Source: Chloroflexota bacterium (GTDB taxonomy: Bacteria; Chloroflexota; Anaerolineae; Aggregatilineales; Phototrophicaceae). Taken from it: a stretch of 33,795 nt of DNA. This document shows, piece by piece, positions 16,235 through 24,214 of the stretch. The stretch is taken from assembly GCA_003696565.1 (NCBI GenBank), contig RFHA01000265.1, positions 1-33,795 on the forward strand. The letters run 5' to 3'. A model generated the notes under the pieces. The model searched no databases, was not told the origin of the DNA, and saw only the letters and a program-made list of their open reading frames with translations. Every line of letters starts with the position of its first letter. The stretch's first letter is position 1. The position numbers and the translations under genes were made by a program.

Positions 16235-17014
16235 ATGATGAACAGACGAAATAATTGCGAACAATTGAATGAGTTGTTACCCGCTTATGCGCTGGGGATC
16301 GTTGACCACGACGAGCAAGCGGAGGTTGAGCGTCTGCTGGCGGAATGTCCAGATTATATAGATGAGTTGGCAACATATCAGGCATTGCATGATGCACTAT
16401 TGCAAGAGGTGCCGCAAATTCAACCACCTGCACATCTCAAAACGCAAATTATGCAACACGTAACAGGGGTCGGCATCATACTATCCCAACCCATTACACC
16501 CGTATCCAACAACGCTACTGACTCACGAGTGCGGCTACTGTTAGTAGCGGCGGCTGTCATGATTCTTGTTTTTGTGGGGATTGTAGCAGCATTGTTGGAT
16601 CAAACATCACATAATAAGCTGAGCGAGGCTGAAATCGCCATGCGAACTTTGCTAAAACGTCAGGATGTAGCGAAGTTTGATCTGGTTGATGTACGTGAGG
16701 AACAGCATGATACACCTTTACAAGGGGTTGTTCTATGCCACCCTGATGAGCGACTAGTGTTAATTCAGGTTGAGGGTTTTCCTCTTCTACAGGCGAATGA
16801 AGTTTATCAAATCTGGTTGTGGCAAGGTGATGCACGAATTGATGGCGGGACATTTCGGGTAGACGAAGAAGGTAACGGGATCATCCTGTTTAATGCGCCA
16901 GAGGATATGATCAACTATGACTATGTAGGGATCATCCGTACAGAAGCACCAGGCAGCTTAAGCCCAACCGGCATGCCAACAGCACGCGCTCAATTATACG
17001 CAGATCAGCGATAA
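16235..17014 (+). CDS. Transmembrane anti-sigma factor (RskA-like)
   Basis: 259 aa (ATG 16235; the adjacent ATG 16238 is equally possible). The cytoplasmic N-terminus is an anti-sigma domain (CEQLNELLPAYALGIVDHDE, ERLLAECPDYIDELATY). A complete zinc-binding His-x3-Cys-x2-Cys is not visible, so it is of the non-zinc RskA style. One transmembrane helix lies at about residues 91-113 (LLLVAAAVMILVFVGIVAAL). The extracytoplasmic domain (about 120-259) is the RskA C-terminal beta-sandwich: EVYQIWLWQGDARIDGGTF and a terminal GMPTARAQLYA. It should hold the sigma factor at the membrane until an outside signal triggers proteolysis. Signal unknown. Confidence 0.9.
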   Translation: MMNRRNNCEQLNELLPAYALGIVDHDEQAEVERLLAECPDYIDELATYQALHDALLQEVPQIQPPAHLKTQIMQHVTGVGIILSQPITPVSNNATDSRVRLLLVAAAVMILVFVGIVAALLDQTSHNKLSEAEIAMRTLLKRQDVAKFDLVDVREEQHDTPLQGVVLCHPDERLVLIQVEGFPLLQANEVYQIWLWQGDARIDGGTFRVDEEGNGIILFNAPEDMINYDYVGIIRTEAPGSLSPTGMPTARAQLYADQR

Positions 17015-17015
17015 A

Positions 17016-17042
17016 GCTAGGGAAAGAGTCCCTTCCCCTAGC
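17016..17042. terminator. Possible terminator hairpin between convergent genes
   Basis: GCTAGGG (17016-17022) pairs with CCCTAGC (17036-17042). It begins directly after the anti-sigma stop and lies between that gene and the convergent YfcH-like gene. A T tract is missing on both sides. Confidence 0.5.
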
Positions 17043-17050
17043 GGTCGGGA

Positions 17051-18001
17051 TTAGCCTGTTTGCTGTAATGCGGTGGGTTTATAGATGGCGTACAGAGCTT
17101 GTTGTGCAGTTGGATACCGGAATTGAAAACCCATATCCATCAATTTTTTAGGAATAGCCTTTTGCCCTTCTGTCAGCAATTTGGAAACTTCTCCAAACGC
17201 GATTTTAAATACAAAACCAGGCGTAGGGATGAATGACGGGCGATTAAGGGCTTTACCTAACGCCTTAGAAAATTCACGATTGGTGACTGCTTCTGGTCCA
17301 GTGAGGTTGAACGCGCCGGATGCATTCCCCTGTTCAATCAAAAAGCGAATAGCACGGACTTCATCATCCAGATGAATCCAGGGGAATGGTTGCTTGCCAC
17401 TACCGATTGGACCACCAGCAAATAACTTAAATGGCAACGCCTGACGTGGTAACGCACCACCTTGGTCACTCAGAACAACACCAGTGCGGATAATAGCGCG
17501 GCGCACTCCCATTTCTTCCACAGGCGCGGTAGAGGCTTCCCATTGCTGGCAAACATCCGCTAAAAAGTCATTCCCAGGCGGGGAGTCCTCTGTAATCTCC
17601 ACATCAAAGGGATGATTGCCATAATAACCAACCGCGGAAGCCTGAATAACCACCTTAGGCTTTTGGGTGGCAGCCTGAACAGCCTCCGTCACGGCATTAC
17701 CAGAATTAACACGGCTTTTAAGGATTAGGTCTTTGCGTTCCATCGTCCACATGGCAGGAAAAAAACCATCTCCTGCAATGCTAGCACCTGCTAAGTTCAC
17801 AATCGCATCCGCACCGTTGACCAGATCACCCCAACCATCAGCTGTTTGAGCATCCCAAAAATGAAAACTGATTGTTTCTGGAACAGGACCTGCTTGACGT
17901 GGGTTACGGCTGAGAATATTGACTTGGTGCCCATCCTTGCCTAAGCTCATCGCCAAAGCATGACCAATTAAGCCGGTTCCGCCAGTAATGATGACTCGCA
18001 T
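17051..18001 (-). CDS. TIGR01777-family epimerase (YfcH-like), with DUF1731
   Basis: 316 aa, the usual length. The N-terminal Rossmann site is MRVIITGGTGLIGHALAMSL. The family-specific elements are NLAGASIAG, the segment KSRVNSGNAVTEAV, SAVGYYGNHPFDVEITEDS and RTGVVLSDQGGALP. The C-terminal DUF1731 segment (ALGKALNRPSFIPTPGFVFK ... MDMGFQFRYPT) is present. The catalytic Tyr sits in VGYYG, as in the family. The proteins are NAD(P)-binding, with no established substrate. It is 6 bases downstream of the PMT_2 glycosyltransferase on the same strand, so it is likely in one transcript with it. Confidence 0.92.
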   Translation of the reverse strand: MRVIITGGTGLIGHALAMSLGKDGHQVNILSRNPRQAGPVPETISFHFWDAQTADGWGDLVNGADAIVNLAGASIAGDGFFPAMWTMERKDLILKSRVNSGNAVTEAVQAATQKPKVVIQASAVGYYGNHPFDVEITEDSPPGNDFLADVCQQWEASTAPVEEMGVRRAIIRTGVVLSDQGGALPRQALPFKLFAGGPIGSGKQPFPWIHLDDEVRAIRFLIEQGNASGAFNLTGPEAVTNREFSKALGKALNRPSFIPTPGFVFKIAFGEVSKLLTEGQKAIPKKLMDMGFQFRYPTAQQALYAIYKPTALQQTG

Positions 18002-18007
18002 GGTAAA

Positions 18008-19882
18008 TCATTCTCCCTCTTCAACCAAAATATCCGTTATGAATAAAAAGTCTTGTGATTGCACAATTAAACGCTCTAACGGGTCATTGGGATTGTATAA
18101 CCCGATGATGAGTGCGTAATGAGATGGCGGTAAGTCGCTGGGTAAGATGAGCGCATGATTATCGATGATCGTTTCTCCAACTTGCCAAGTTGTTGTCGGT
18201 CTTAAGCCGGCAGCCGGTTCTGAATCGCGCTGGACGGCTGGCGGTGGACCTTGTGGCGGGATCATCTGAACAAAGACTTTATAGGGTTGATTGATCGGCG
18301 CACTGGTTGACCATTGCAGCTGTATCTGTAGGACATCCCCCGGGCGCACGTTGGTTGCATTAAGTGCATATCGTGCTAATGTAATTGTCTCACCAAATTG
18401 CACACCGGATTCAACCCAAGAATCAAACTGCACAGGGGTAACATAGCGAACAAGACGAACATCACCAAACCATTGGGTGTTAACCTCATACGCTTCATGA
18501 TCAAGCGTACTTTCAACAATGTTATTCGGATCTCGCTCATTCGTCCCCCAAAAAACCGCATAAATACGTTGATGATTCTCAATAATATGCTGAACTTCTG
18601 CCAGTGTTGCGGCATCATCCCCACCATAACCACGTGGAATAGGATATACCGCCGCATCACCATCATAATAATAATAAAATACCTCTTGTTGCCCTGGGGC
18701 ATTCAGGATGATCGCATCATCTGGACGCGGATCTGTGTTAATGAATTGCACAATTGCCCGATAATCATCACGTTGATACTGTGTATAAAGCGGGGAAAGA
18801 TTGGTGATAAAAGCGATTAATAAGCTAAACGCCCCTACGAACGCAGCGAGTTTAGGAATAAAGCGAGCGCGGGGTTCACGTGGTTGCACACACCACAAAG
18901 ACCAGATTCCCTGTGCAATCCAGAGTGCAACCCCAATTTGTGCTGGGAGCAAGAACTTGAGATTTGCCTCACGGAATAACCCCAACGAAAGGAAAACAAT
19001 CACCGGAATGAAGCCCAACGCTGGGGCAAGCATCATCTGCCACCAGGGATAAACGCGCCGCTGTTGGATCAAGCCGAATGTCATAAAAAACAACACCGCA
19101 ATACTCGTGCCACTGCCAACCGTAACCCCAAACGTGAGATAAGCTAGAATCTGTGCAGCCGCCTGACCAAGTGGGATTGATTCACCGGTATTGGGCCACG
19201 TTGTAATCTGATGCCAAGCAGTCGTAACCCAGGGTATATATAAAACTAGTGTCAACACATGAAGCGCAAAATAAGACCATATGACACGCCATGTTTTTTT
19301 ATTGATAAGCCATAAAAATACGATCACACCCTGAGCCAACATCACAAACGGGAACGCATATTGTGTGTATAAACCGGCAGCGTTGACCACCGCTAACGCC
19401 ACCCCCCACCGCCGAGACTCGCCATCGGAGCGAATCCAACCGATTAACAACCAAAATGCTGCCGCGCTCCACATGGCTAGCAGGGCGTACATGCGTGCTT
19501 CCTGCGCATAATAGATGCTGAAAGTGTTGAAAGCCATAATGGTCGCTGCCAGTGCCCCAACAGCTGTATTAAATAGTCTACGCCCGATGCCAAAAGTAAA
19601 CGCCACTGTTATAATGCTAGCCAAAACGGATAAGCTACGCAGGGCAAATTCGCTTGTGCCCATCATACGCACCCACCCCGCTAGTAGTAAATAATAGCCT
19701 GGCGGATGAATATCACGGGCAGCGTTATCAACAATTTGAGAAACTGTGCGGGTTGCTTGAACATAGCTATTGCCTTCATCATTCCAAAGAGACTGTGTGC
19801 CAAGTTCATGGAAACGCACTGCCGCTGCTAACAAAATAATCAGGATAGATAAGATGATGGGTAATCGGTGAAGGATTTTCAT
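18008..19882 (-). CDS. PMT_2-family GT-C glycosyltransferase with extracytoplasmic C-terminal domain
   Basis: About 624 aa. The start ATG 19882 overlaps the upstream stop as ATGA and has a G-rich site 9 bases before; in-frame ATG 19891 and one at 19903 are alternatives. The N-terminus carries the GT-C signature: first helix, then QSLWNDEGNSYVQ with the catalytic acidic residues (about 37-38 in this frame), then DIHPPGYYLLLAGW. Around ten membrane helices run to about residue 375. They are followed by a large domain outside the membrane, ending in a beta-sandwich (DVLQIQLQWSTSAPINQPYK ... QRDSEPAAGLRPTTTW). The donor should be a polyprenyl-phosphate sugar and the acceptor an extracytoplasmic protein or lipid. 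Similar beta-sandwich text ends the DUF2723 protein at 24215-26101. Confidence 0.9.
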   Translation of the reverse strand: MKILHRLPIILSILIILLAAAVRFHELGTQSLWNDEGNSYVQATRTVSQIVDNAARDIHPPGYYLLLAGWVRMMGTSEFALRSLSVLASIITVAFTFGIGRRLFNTAVGALAATIMAFNTFSIYYAQEARMYALLAMWSAAAFWLLIGWIRSDGESRRWGVALAVVNAAGLYTQYAFPFVMLAQGVIVFLWLINKKTWRVIWSYFALHVLTLVLYIPWVTTAWHQITTWPNTGESIPLGQAAAQILAYLTFGVTVGSGTSIAVLFFMTFGLIQQRRVYPWWQMMLAPALGFIPVIVFLSLGLFREANLKFLLPAQIGVALWIAQGIWSLWCVQPREPRARFIPKLAAFVGAFSLLIAFITNLSPLYTQYQRDDYRAIVQFINTDPRPDDAIILNAPGQQEVFYYYYDGDAAVYPIPRGYGGDDAATLAEVQHIIENHQRIYAVFWGTNERDPNNIVESTLDHEAYEVNTQWFGDVRLVRYVTPVQFDSWVESGVQFGETITLARYALNATNVRPGDVLQIQLQWSTSAPINQPYKVFVQMIPPQGPPPAVQRDSEPAAGLRPTTTWQVGETIIDNHALILPSDLPPSHYALIIGLYNPNDPLERLIVQSQDFLFITDILVEEGE

Positions 19883-21606
19883 TTCACCCATCCCCCCACA
19901 CATACAATCAACATCAACATACCTACCATCACAATCACCACATAGGGGTAGAGATGTTGAAAAGTACGGTCATCCACTGTGATTGAATCCACCAGTAAAT
20001 TCTCTCCATAGATGATGATATTGTGTGGAGCGGCAGAAAGCGATAATGTGACAATGGCATCCTGCCAGTTAGTCGCCTGGGTAAAGGTATGGATTTGATC
20101 ATCAACTTGTACTGTGAGCGTATCGCCCTGCCAGCGGATAAATAAATCTGTACCGTGGGCAACAAACTGTGCCTGTGTCACTTGCATCGCATCACCAAAT
20201 TCAGCATCAGGGGATGTGACCGCTATACCGTCGGTTTGGATAGCCCAGTGATCGTTGATCTGATGCACACCACGATAGAGCGTTGGCACAACACTGGCAA
20301 TATAATCTCGCATGGCATCATAAATGGGTAATGGCTGGAAGGGCAATTCGTTTTGTGGGGTGTAGTATGGCTCTACCATGCGGAAATAATAAAAAGGCTG
20401 ATGACGCTCTTCATCCGTTGGGCGGGTAAAAAACCAATAATTAATCACCCCCACCCATGACCACTCTTCAAACGCCCGTTGATACAGTTGTGGCATATAA
20501 TCCGCCGCCTGTTGTGGTGTGACTTGCCCGAACATATTGCGTGGTTCAGCAATATCTGGAGCCTCTGCGGCAGGCGGCACAAAGTTCCATGCTGCCTCAC
20601 TGATCCAAATTGGCTTGTGAGCATCACCATTCGCCACCATCAAATCTCGGATGTATTGATTACGCCCGACATTGACAACAGTGGGGCGCATCCGGCGGTC
20701 AGTTGGTCCACTATTTAAGCCATAACCTTGTACGGAAAGAATATCAAAACAATCCCCTGCCCCAGCCTGATACATCCGCTGTAAAAAAATAAAGTCATTA
20801 AGGTCGCGCCCGGTTAATGCTTGTGTGGGGGCAAGCGCACCACTGATGACAACGATATTCGGATCAACTTGTTTAAGCGCATGATATGTGGCACACAACA
20901 GTTCAGTATAGCCCTCTGGGTTGACCGGTTGATTACCCCACTCTGGATAGATATTCGGTTCGTTCCAGACCTGATAAAAGCGAATTCGTCCCCTATAGCG
21001 CGTGGCAACCGCCACAGCAAAATCAACAAATTGCTGGATGTCATCCGGCGGGGCAAAAGCACCAATTTCTGGGTTGCGGGCGTGTACCCATAGGGGCGGG
21101 TTATCTAAACGAGCTTGGATTTCTAACCCGTATTCTTCTGCTAAGGCAACAATCAGATCATATTTTTGCCAGCCAGAAGTACGATCCCCCCGTTGGAGCA
21201 AGCCGTCTTTATTAGTATCGTTACGGCTATCAATATATAAGGCAGGTCCATCCACTTCAATTTCCGCCCATTCAAATTGTTGGCGTATCCAGGTGAATCC
21301 GGCATCAGCAATCATCTGAATCTGTGCTTCGATCTTAGCTGGGTCGGATTCAAGCTGTAAAAAGGTATTGATACCAAATGGATTGTAGCCTGTATATTGA
21401 ATAGGCACTAACGGGCGAGTACGTGGCTGGGGGCGGATCAGATTACCAGCCCATTCCACCACACCGCGCAGTTGGGCAATAGGTTCTTCCTCACCAGAGA
21501 CAGACCACGCTAGGTGCCAAACTGCACCGCGATTGTATAAATCAAACCCCAAGCCAAGGAGTAGAACAAATAAGGTGATAAAAATAAGGGTTGTTTTCCT
21601 AGTCAT
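19879..21606 (-). CDS. Membrane-anchored clan-A glycoside hydrolase-like protein
   Basis: 575 aa with a hydrophobic N-terminus (residues about 5-22; signal or anchor) and a C-terminal transmembrane helix (YVVIVMVGMLMLIVCVGGWV). The barrel spans about 75-400. VWNEPNIYPEW carries Glu216, probable acid/base; LSVQGYGLN and WISEAAWNF with Glu337, probable nucleophile, follow. It resembles GH39/GH5-like proteins rich in EEYGLEIQARL-type strands. A C-terminal beta domain (about 455-550, strands FIRWQGDTLTVQVDDQIHTF) sits before the helix. Facing outward at the membrane, it may trim or bind the glycan built by the coupled PMT_2 enzyme, which is inference. It overlaps the next gene by ATGA. A TATAAT on the minus strand lies only 8 bases before the ATG. 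Confidence 0.85.
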   Translation of the reverse strand: MTRKTTLIFITLFVLLLGLGFDLYNRGAVWHLAWSVSGEEEPIAQLRGVVEWAGNLIRPQPRTRPLVPIQYTGYNPFGINTFLQLESDPAKIEAQIQMIADAGFTWIRQQFEWAEIEVDGPALYIDSRNDTNKDGLLQRGDRTSGWQKYDLIVALAEEYGLEIQARLDNPPLWVHARNPEIGAFAPPDDIQQFVDFAVAVATRYRGRIRFYQVWNEPNIYPEWGNQPVNPEGYTELLCATYHALKQVDPNIVVISGALAPTQALTGRDLNDFIFLQRMYQAGAGDCFDILSVQGYGLNSGPTDRRMRPTVVNVGRNQYIRDLMVANGDAHKPIWISEAAWNFVPPAAEAPDIAEPRNMFGQVTPQQAADYMPQLYQRAFEEWSWVGVINYWFFTRPTDEERHQPFYYFRMVEPYYTPQNELPFQPLPIYDAMRDYIASVVPTLYRGVHQINDHWAIQTDGIAVTSPDAEFGDAMQVTQAQFVAHGTDLFIRWQGDTLTVQVDDQIHTFTQATNWQDAIVTLSLSAAPHNIIIYGENLLVDSITVDDRTFQHLYPYVVIVMVGMLMLIVCVGGWVK

Positions 21607-21614
21607 AAATCCGC

Positions 21615-21652
21615 ATTATAAACTGTGAATCTGCATCCCCCCACTATATAAT
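21615..21652. promoter_or_regulatory. Divergent -10-like elements
   Basis: On the plus strand TATAAT (21647-21652) lies 27 bases before the EthD-like start. On the minus strand TATAAT (21620-21615) lies 8 bases before the glycosidase ATG, giving a near-leaderless transcript if used. No good -35 is seen for either. Confidence 0.4.
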
Positions 21653-21679
21653 AGACGGGGTTGTTTGAGGAGTCCTCGC

Positions 21680-22033
21680 ATGTATAAGTTCATGATTATC
21701 TTCCGTCAGCCTGTTGATGTGGAAACGTTCGAGCGTCATTATGTGCAGCTTTTGGGGTTAGTTGAGCGGATGCCCAATATTGAACGCCGTCAGGTCATCA
21801 ATGTGATGGGTAGCCCAATGGGACGTTCCCCCTATTATCGAATTTTGGAAATTTATTTTCAGGATCGTGAAACGATGGAAGCAGCATTAATGTCACCAAT
21901 TGGGCAAGAAGCAGGCGCGGAATTATATCAGTTCCCACAATTTACGTTTGAAATTCTGTTTGCAGAAATTTATGAAGAAGCCGGTGGGCGGTCAATTGCC
22001 CCTAATCCATATGAACCAACAGAAAAGGAATAA
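21680..22033 (+). CDS. EthD-like dimeric alpha-beta barrel protein
   Basis: 117 aa. ATG 21680 is chosen over in-frame TTG 21665 because GAGGAG (21667-21672) is 7 bases upstream. The sequence KFMIIFRQPVDVETFERHYV begins with the strand and helix of the EthD ferredoxin-like fold, and YYRILEIYFQDRETMEAAL with TFEILFAEIY completes it. EthD proteins are small dimers that bind or turn over hydrophobic ligands; no catalytic residue is conserved enough to name a function. A polar C-terminal tail is present. It ends 3 bases before xpt, so they are probably cotranscribed. Confidence 0.75.
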   Translation: MYKFMIIFRQPVDVETFERHYVQLLGLVERMPNIERRQVINVMGSPMGRSPYYRILEIYFQDRETMEAALMSPIGQEAGAELYQFPQFTFEILFAEIYEEAGGRSIAPNPYEPTEKE

Positions 22034-22036
22034 TTC

Positions 22037-22612
22037 ATGCAGGCTTTAAAAGAGCGCATCTTAAAAGAGGGTCAAAACCTGGGAAACGGCATTTTAAAAA
22101 TTGATTCCCTGTTGAATCATCAAATTTATCCAGATTTAATGCGTGAGATGGGTGAGGTGATGGCAGCACAATTTAGCCATCTCAAAATTGACCGCATCCT
22201 AACAGCAGAAATTTCTGGAATTGCACCGGCATTATTAACAGGTATGGTGCTGAATGTGCCAGTGGTATATGCCCGGAAGAAAAAACCGATCACGATGGCG
22301 GGCCCGGTATTTTTAGAGACAGCACCTAGCCATACCAAAGGCGGGGATGTCCCGTTATTGGTCAGTGCAGAGTTTTTGAAAGAAGGAGAAAGTGTCCTCA
22401 TCATTGATGACTTTTTGGCATCTGGCAAGACGTTAATGGCATTGGCGCGTATCATACAAAGTGCTAAGGCGAACTTGGTGGGTGTGGGTGTCGTAGTGGA
22501 AAAGGCATTTGAAGGAGGGCGCGAAGCCATGCGGCAAGCCGGGTATGACATCCCGATTTATGCCCTGGCAACCATCACCAGCATGGACAGCGGTAAAATC
22601 GTCTTAGCGTGA
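22037..22612 (+). CDS. xpt: Xanthine phosphoribosyltransferase
   Basis: 191 aa, usual Xpt length. It makes XMP from xanthine and PRPP in the cytoplasm. The N-terminus MQALKERILKEGQNLGNGIL is characteristic of the family. The PRPP loop VLIIDDFLASGKTL (about 119-132) and the flexible YARKKKPITMAGP loop are present. Start ATG has AAAGGA upstream. XMP is converted to GMP by GuaA, encoded 35 bases downstream, so the pair forms a short xanthine-to-GMP route. I saw no purine riboswitch upstream; the upstream gap is only 3 bases. Confidence 0.95.
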   Translation: MQALKERILKEGQNLGNGILKIDSLLNHQIYPDLMREMGEVMAAQFSHLKIDRILTAEISGIAPALLTGMVLNVPVVYARKKKPITMAGPVFLETAPSHTKGGDVPLLVSAEFLKEGESVLIIDDFLASGKTLMALARIIQSAKANLVGVGVVVEKAFEGGREAMRQAGYDIPIYALATITSMDSGKIVLA

Positions 22613-22647
22613 GGATCAACCAGACAATCAAAACATAAGGATTAAAT

Positions 22648-24210
22648 ATGTCCGACGAGTTACGCCAGGGTGGAATCGCAATCCTAGATTTTGGTTCTCA
22701 ATATACACAGTTGATTGCGCGGCGAGTGCGAGAACAAGGTGTATATGCAGAAGTTTTCCCCCATGATGCCCCGACATCAGTGGTTTATGCCAATGCCCCA
22801 CGTGGAATCATCTTTTCCGGCGGACCCAATAGCATTTATGAAGCACAATCTCCACGGCTAGCAGCAGATTTTGACCTCAATGCTGTGCCTATACTGGGTG
22901 TCTGTTATGGGATGCAGATGATCGCACATCTACTTGGTGGTGAAGTGACCCCTGGGGAAACCCGCGAGTATGGACACGCCAACATCACACAAACACAAAC
23001 CAGTCGTCTATTTGATGCCCTACCAACAGAGATGCCAGTTTGGATGTCACACGGGGATCATGTGGCACGTGTGCCAGCCGGGTTTGATGTGTTGGCAAGG
23101 TCTAGCAACGGTCTACTAGCGGCAATTGGTGATGAACACCGGCAACTGTATGGCGTACAGTTCCATCCAGAAGTTAAGCATACCCCACATGGTATCGATA
23201 TTCTCCATAATTTTATTTTTCATATTTGTAAGTGTCAGGCAAAATGGTCACCCAAAGCGTTTATTGATGATGCCATTGAGCGGATTCAAGCGCAAGTTGG
23301 GGATGATGGACAAGTATTATTGGGCTTAAGTGGTGGCGTAGATTCAGCCGTGGCAGGAACATTGATTCACCGTGCAATTGGGGATCGATTAACGGCAGTG
23401 TTTGTCAACACAGGATTGCTGCGGCGGGGGGAACCAGAGGACGTAGTACGGGTTTTCCGAGATCAAGAACGCATGAATGTCATCGCAGTGGATGCAACCG
23501 AGCAATTTTTGAGTGCGTTACAAGGGATCACTGAGCCAGAAGCAAAACGCAAGATCATCGGGGCAGAGTTTATTAATGTGTTTCGCACCCAAGCAGATAA
23601 GCTAACCAATGTGCATTATTTAGCACAAGGCACCATCTATCCTGATGTTATCGAATCCGCCGCTGGACACAAATCCGCCAAAACTATTAAAAGTCATCAT
23701 AATGTGGGTGGATTACCACCAGATTTCAAAGAACGCTTTGAGTTAATAGAACCCCTGCGAGATTTATTTAAGGATGAAGTCCGCAAAGTTGGCACAGCAC
23801 TAGGCATACCAGATCATATTGTATGGCGGCAGCCTTTTCCTGGTCCGGGGCTGGGTATTCGCTGCTTAGGGCATTTAACATGGGAACGCTTAGAAACATT
23901 ACGTGCCGCAGATGCAATCTACTTAGAGGAGCTAGAAAAAGCCGGCTTATTACGGGAAGGCACATCACAATGTTTCGCGGTGTTGCTACCGGTGAAATCC
24001 GTAGGAGTGATGGGCGATAACCGCACATATGAAGAAGTGTTGGTACTGCGGGCGGTTACAACAGATGACTTTATGACAGCTGATTGGGCTAAATTACCTT
24101 ATGACTTATTAGGGCGTATCAGCAACCGGATCGTTAACGAAGTAAAAGGCATTAACCGAGTCACATATGACATCACCAGCAAGCCACCTGCAACAATTGA
24201 ATGGGAGTAA
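22648..24210 (+). CDS. guaA: GMP synthase (glutamine-hydrolysing)
   Basis: 520 aa, a full-length single-chain GuaA. It converts XMP to GMP with ATP and glutamine. The glutaminase domain carries GVCYGMQMI with Cys86, and QFHPEVKHT with His173 and Glu175. The ATP pyrophosphatase domain has SGGVDS (228-233) in the P-loop, then [17 protein letters not shown] and QPFPGPGLG. The C-terminal dimerisation domain ends in [16 protein letters not shown], the conserved terminus. Start ATG follows AAGGA. It is downstream of xpt and followed after 4 bases by the membrane glycosyltransferase, an unusual partner. Confidence 0.98.
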   Translation: MSDELRQGGIAILDFGSQYTQLIARRVREQGVYAEVFPHDAPTSVVYANAPRGIIFSGGPNSIYEAQSPRLAADFDLNAVPILGVCYGMQMIAHLLGGEVTPGETREYGHANITQTQTSRLFDALPTEMPVWMSHGDHVARVPAGFDVLARSSNGLLAAIGDEHRQLYGVQFHPEVKHTPHGIDILHNFIFHICKCQAKWSPKAFIDDAIERIQAQVGDDGQVLLGLSGGVDSAVAGTLIHRAIGDRLTAVFVNTGLLRRGEPEDVVRVFRDQERMNVIAVDATEQFLSALQGITEPEAKRKIIGAEFINVFRTQADKLTNVHYLAQGTIYPDVIESAAGHKSAKTIKSHHNVGGLPPDFKERFELIEPLRDLFKDEVRKVGTALGIPDHIVWRQPFPGPGLGIRCLGHLTWERLETLRAADAIYLEELEKAGLLREGTSQCFAVLLPVKSVGVMGDNRTYEEVLVLRAVTTDDFMTADWAKLPYDLLGRISNRIVNEVKGINRVTYDITSKPPATIEWE

Positions 24211-24214
24211 CGGT

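Noticed and set aside
18398-18820. 140-codon plus-strand frame inside the PMT_2 gene
   Set aside because: Antisense, Ile/Asn/Arg-rich, no domain.
21653-22036. Purine riboswitch for xpt/guaA
   Set aside because: The gap before xpt is 3 bases and the region before the EthD-like gene is too short and lacks the conserved loops of the xpt riboswitch.
22126-22551. 141-codon minus-strand frame inside xpt
   Set aside because: Antisense to xpt, no ribosome binding site, no recognisable domain.
24167-24214. Longer start for the DUF2723 gene inside guaA
   Set aside because: ATG 24215 has GGGAG at 7 bases and gives a normal N-terminus for the family; the extra residues are translated guaA text.
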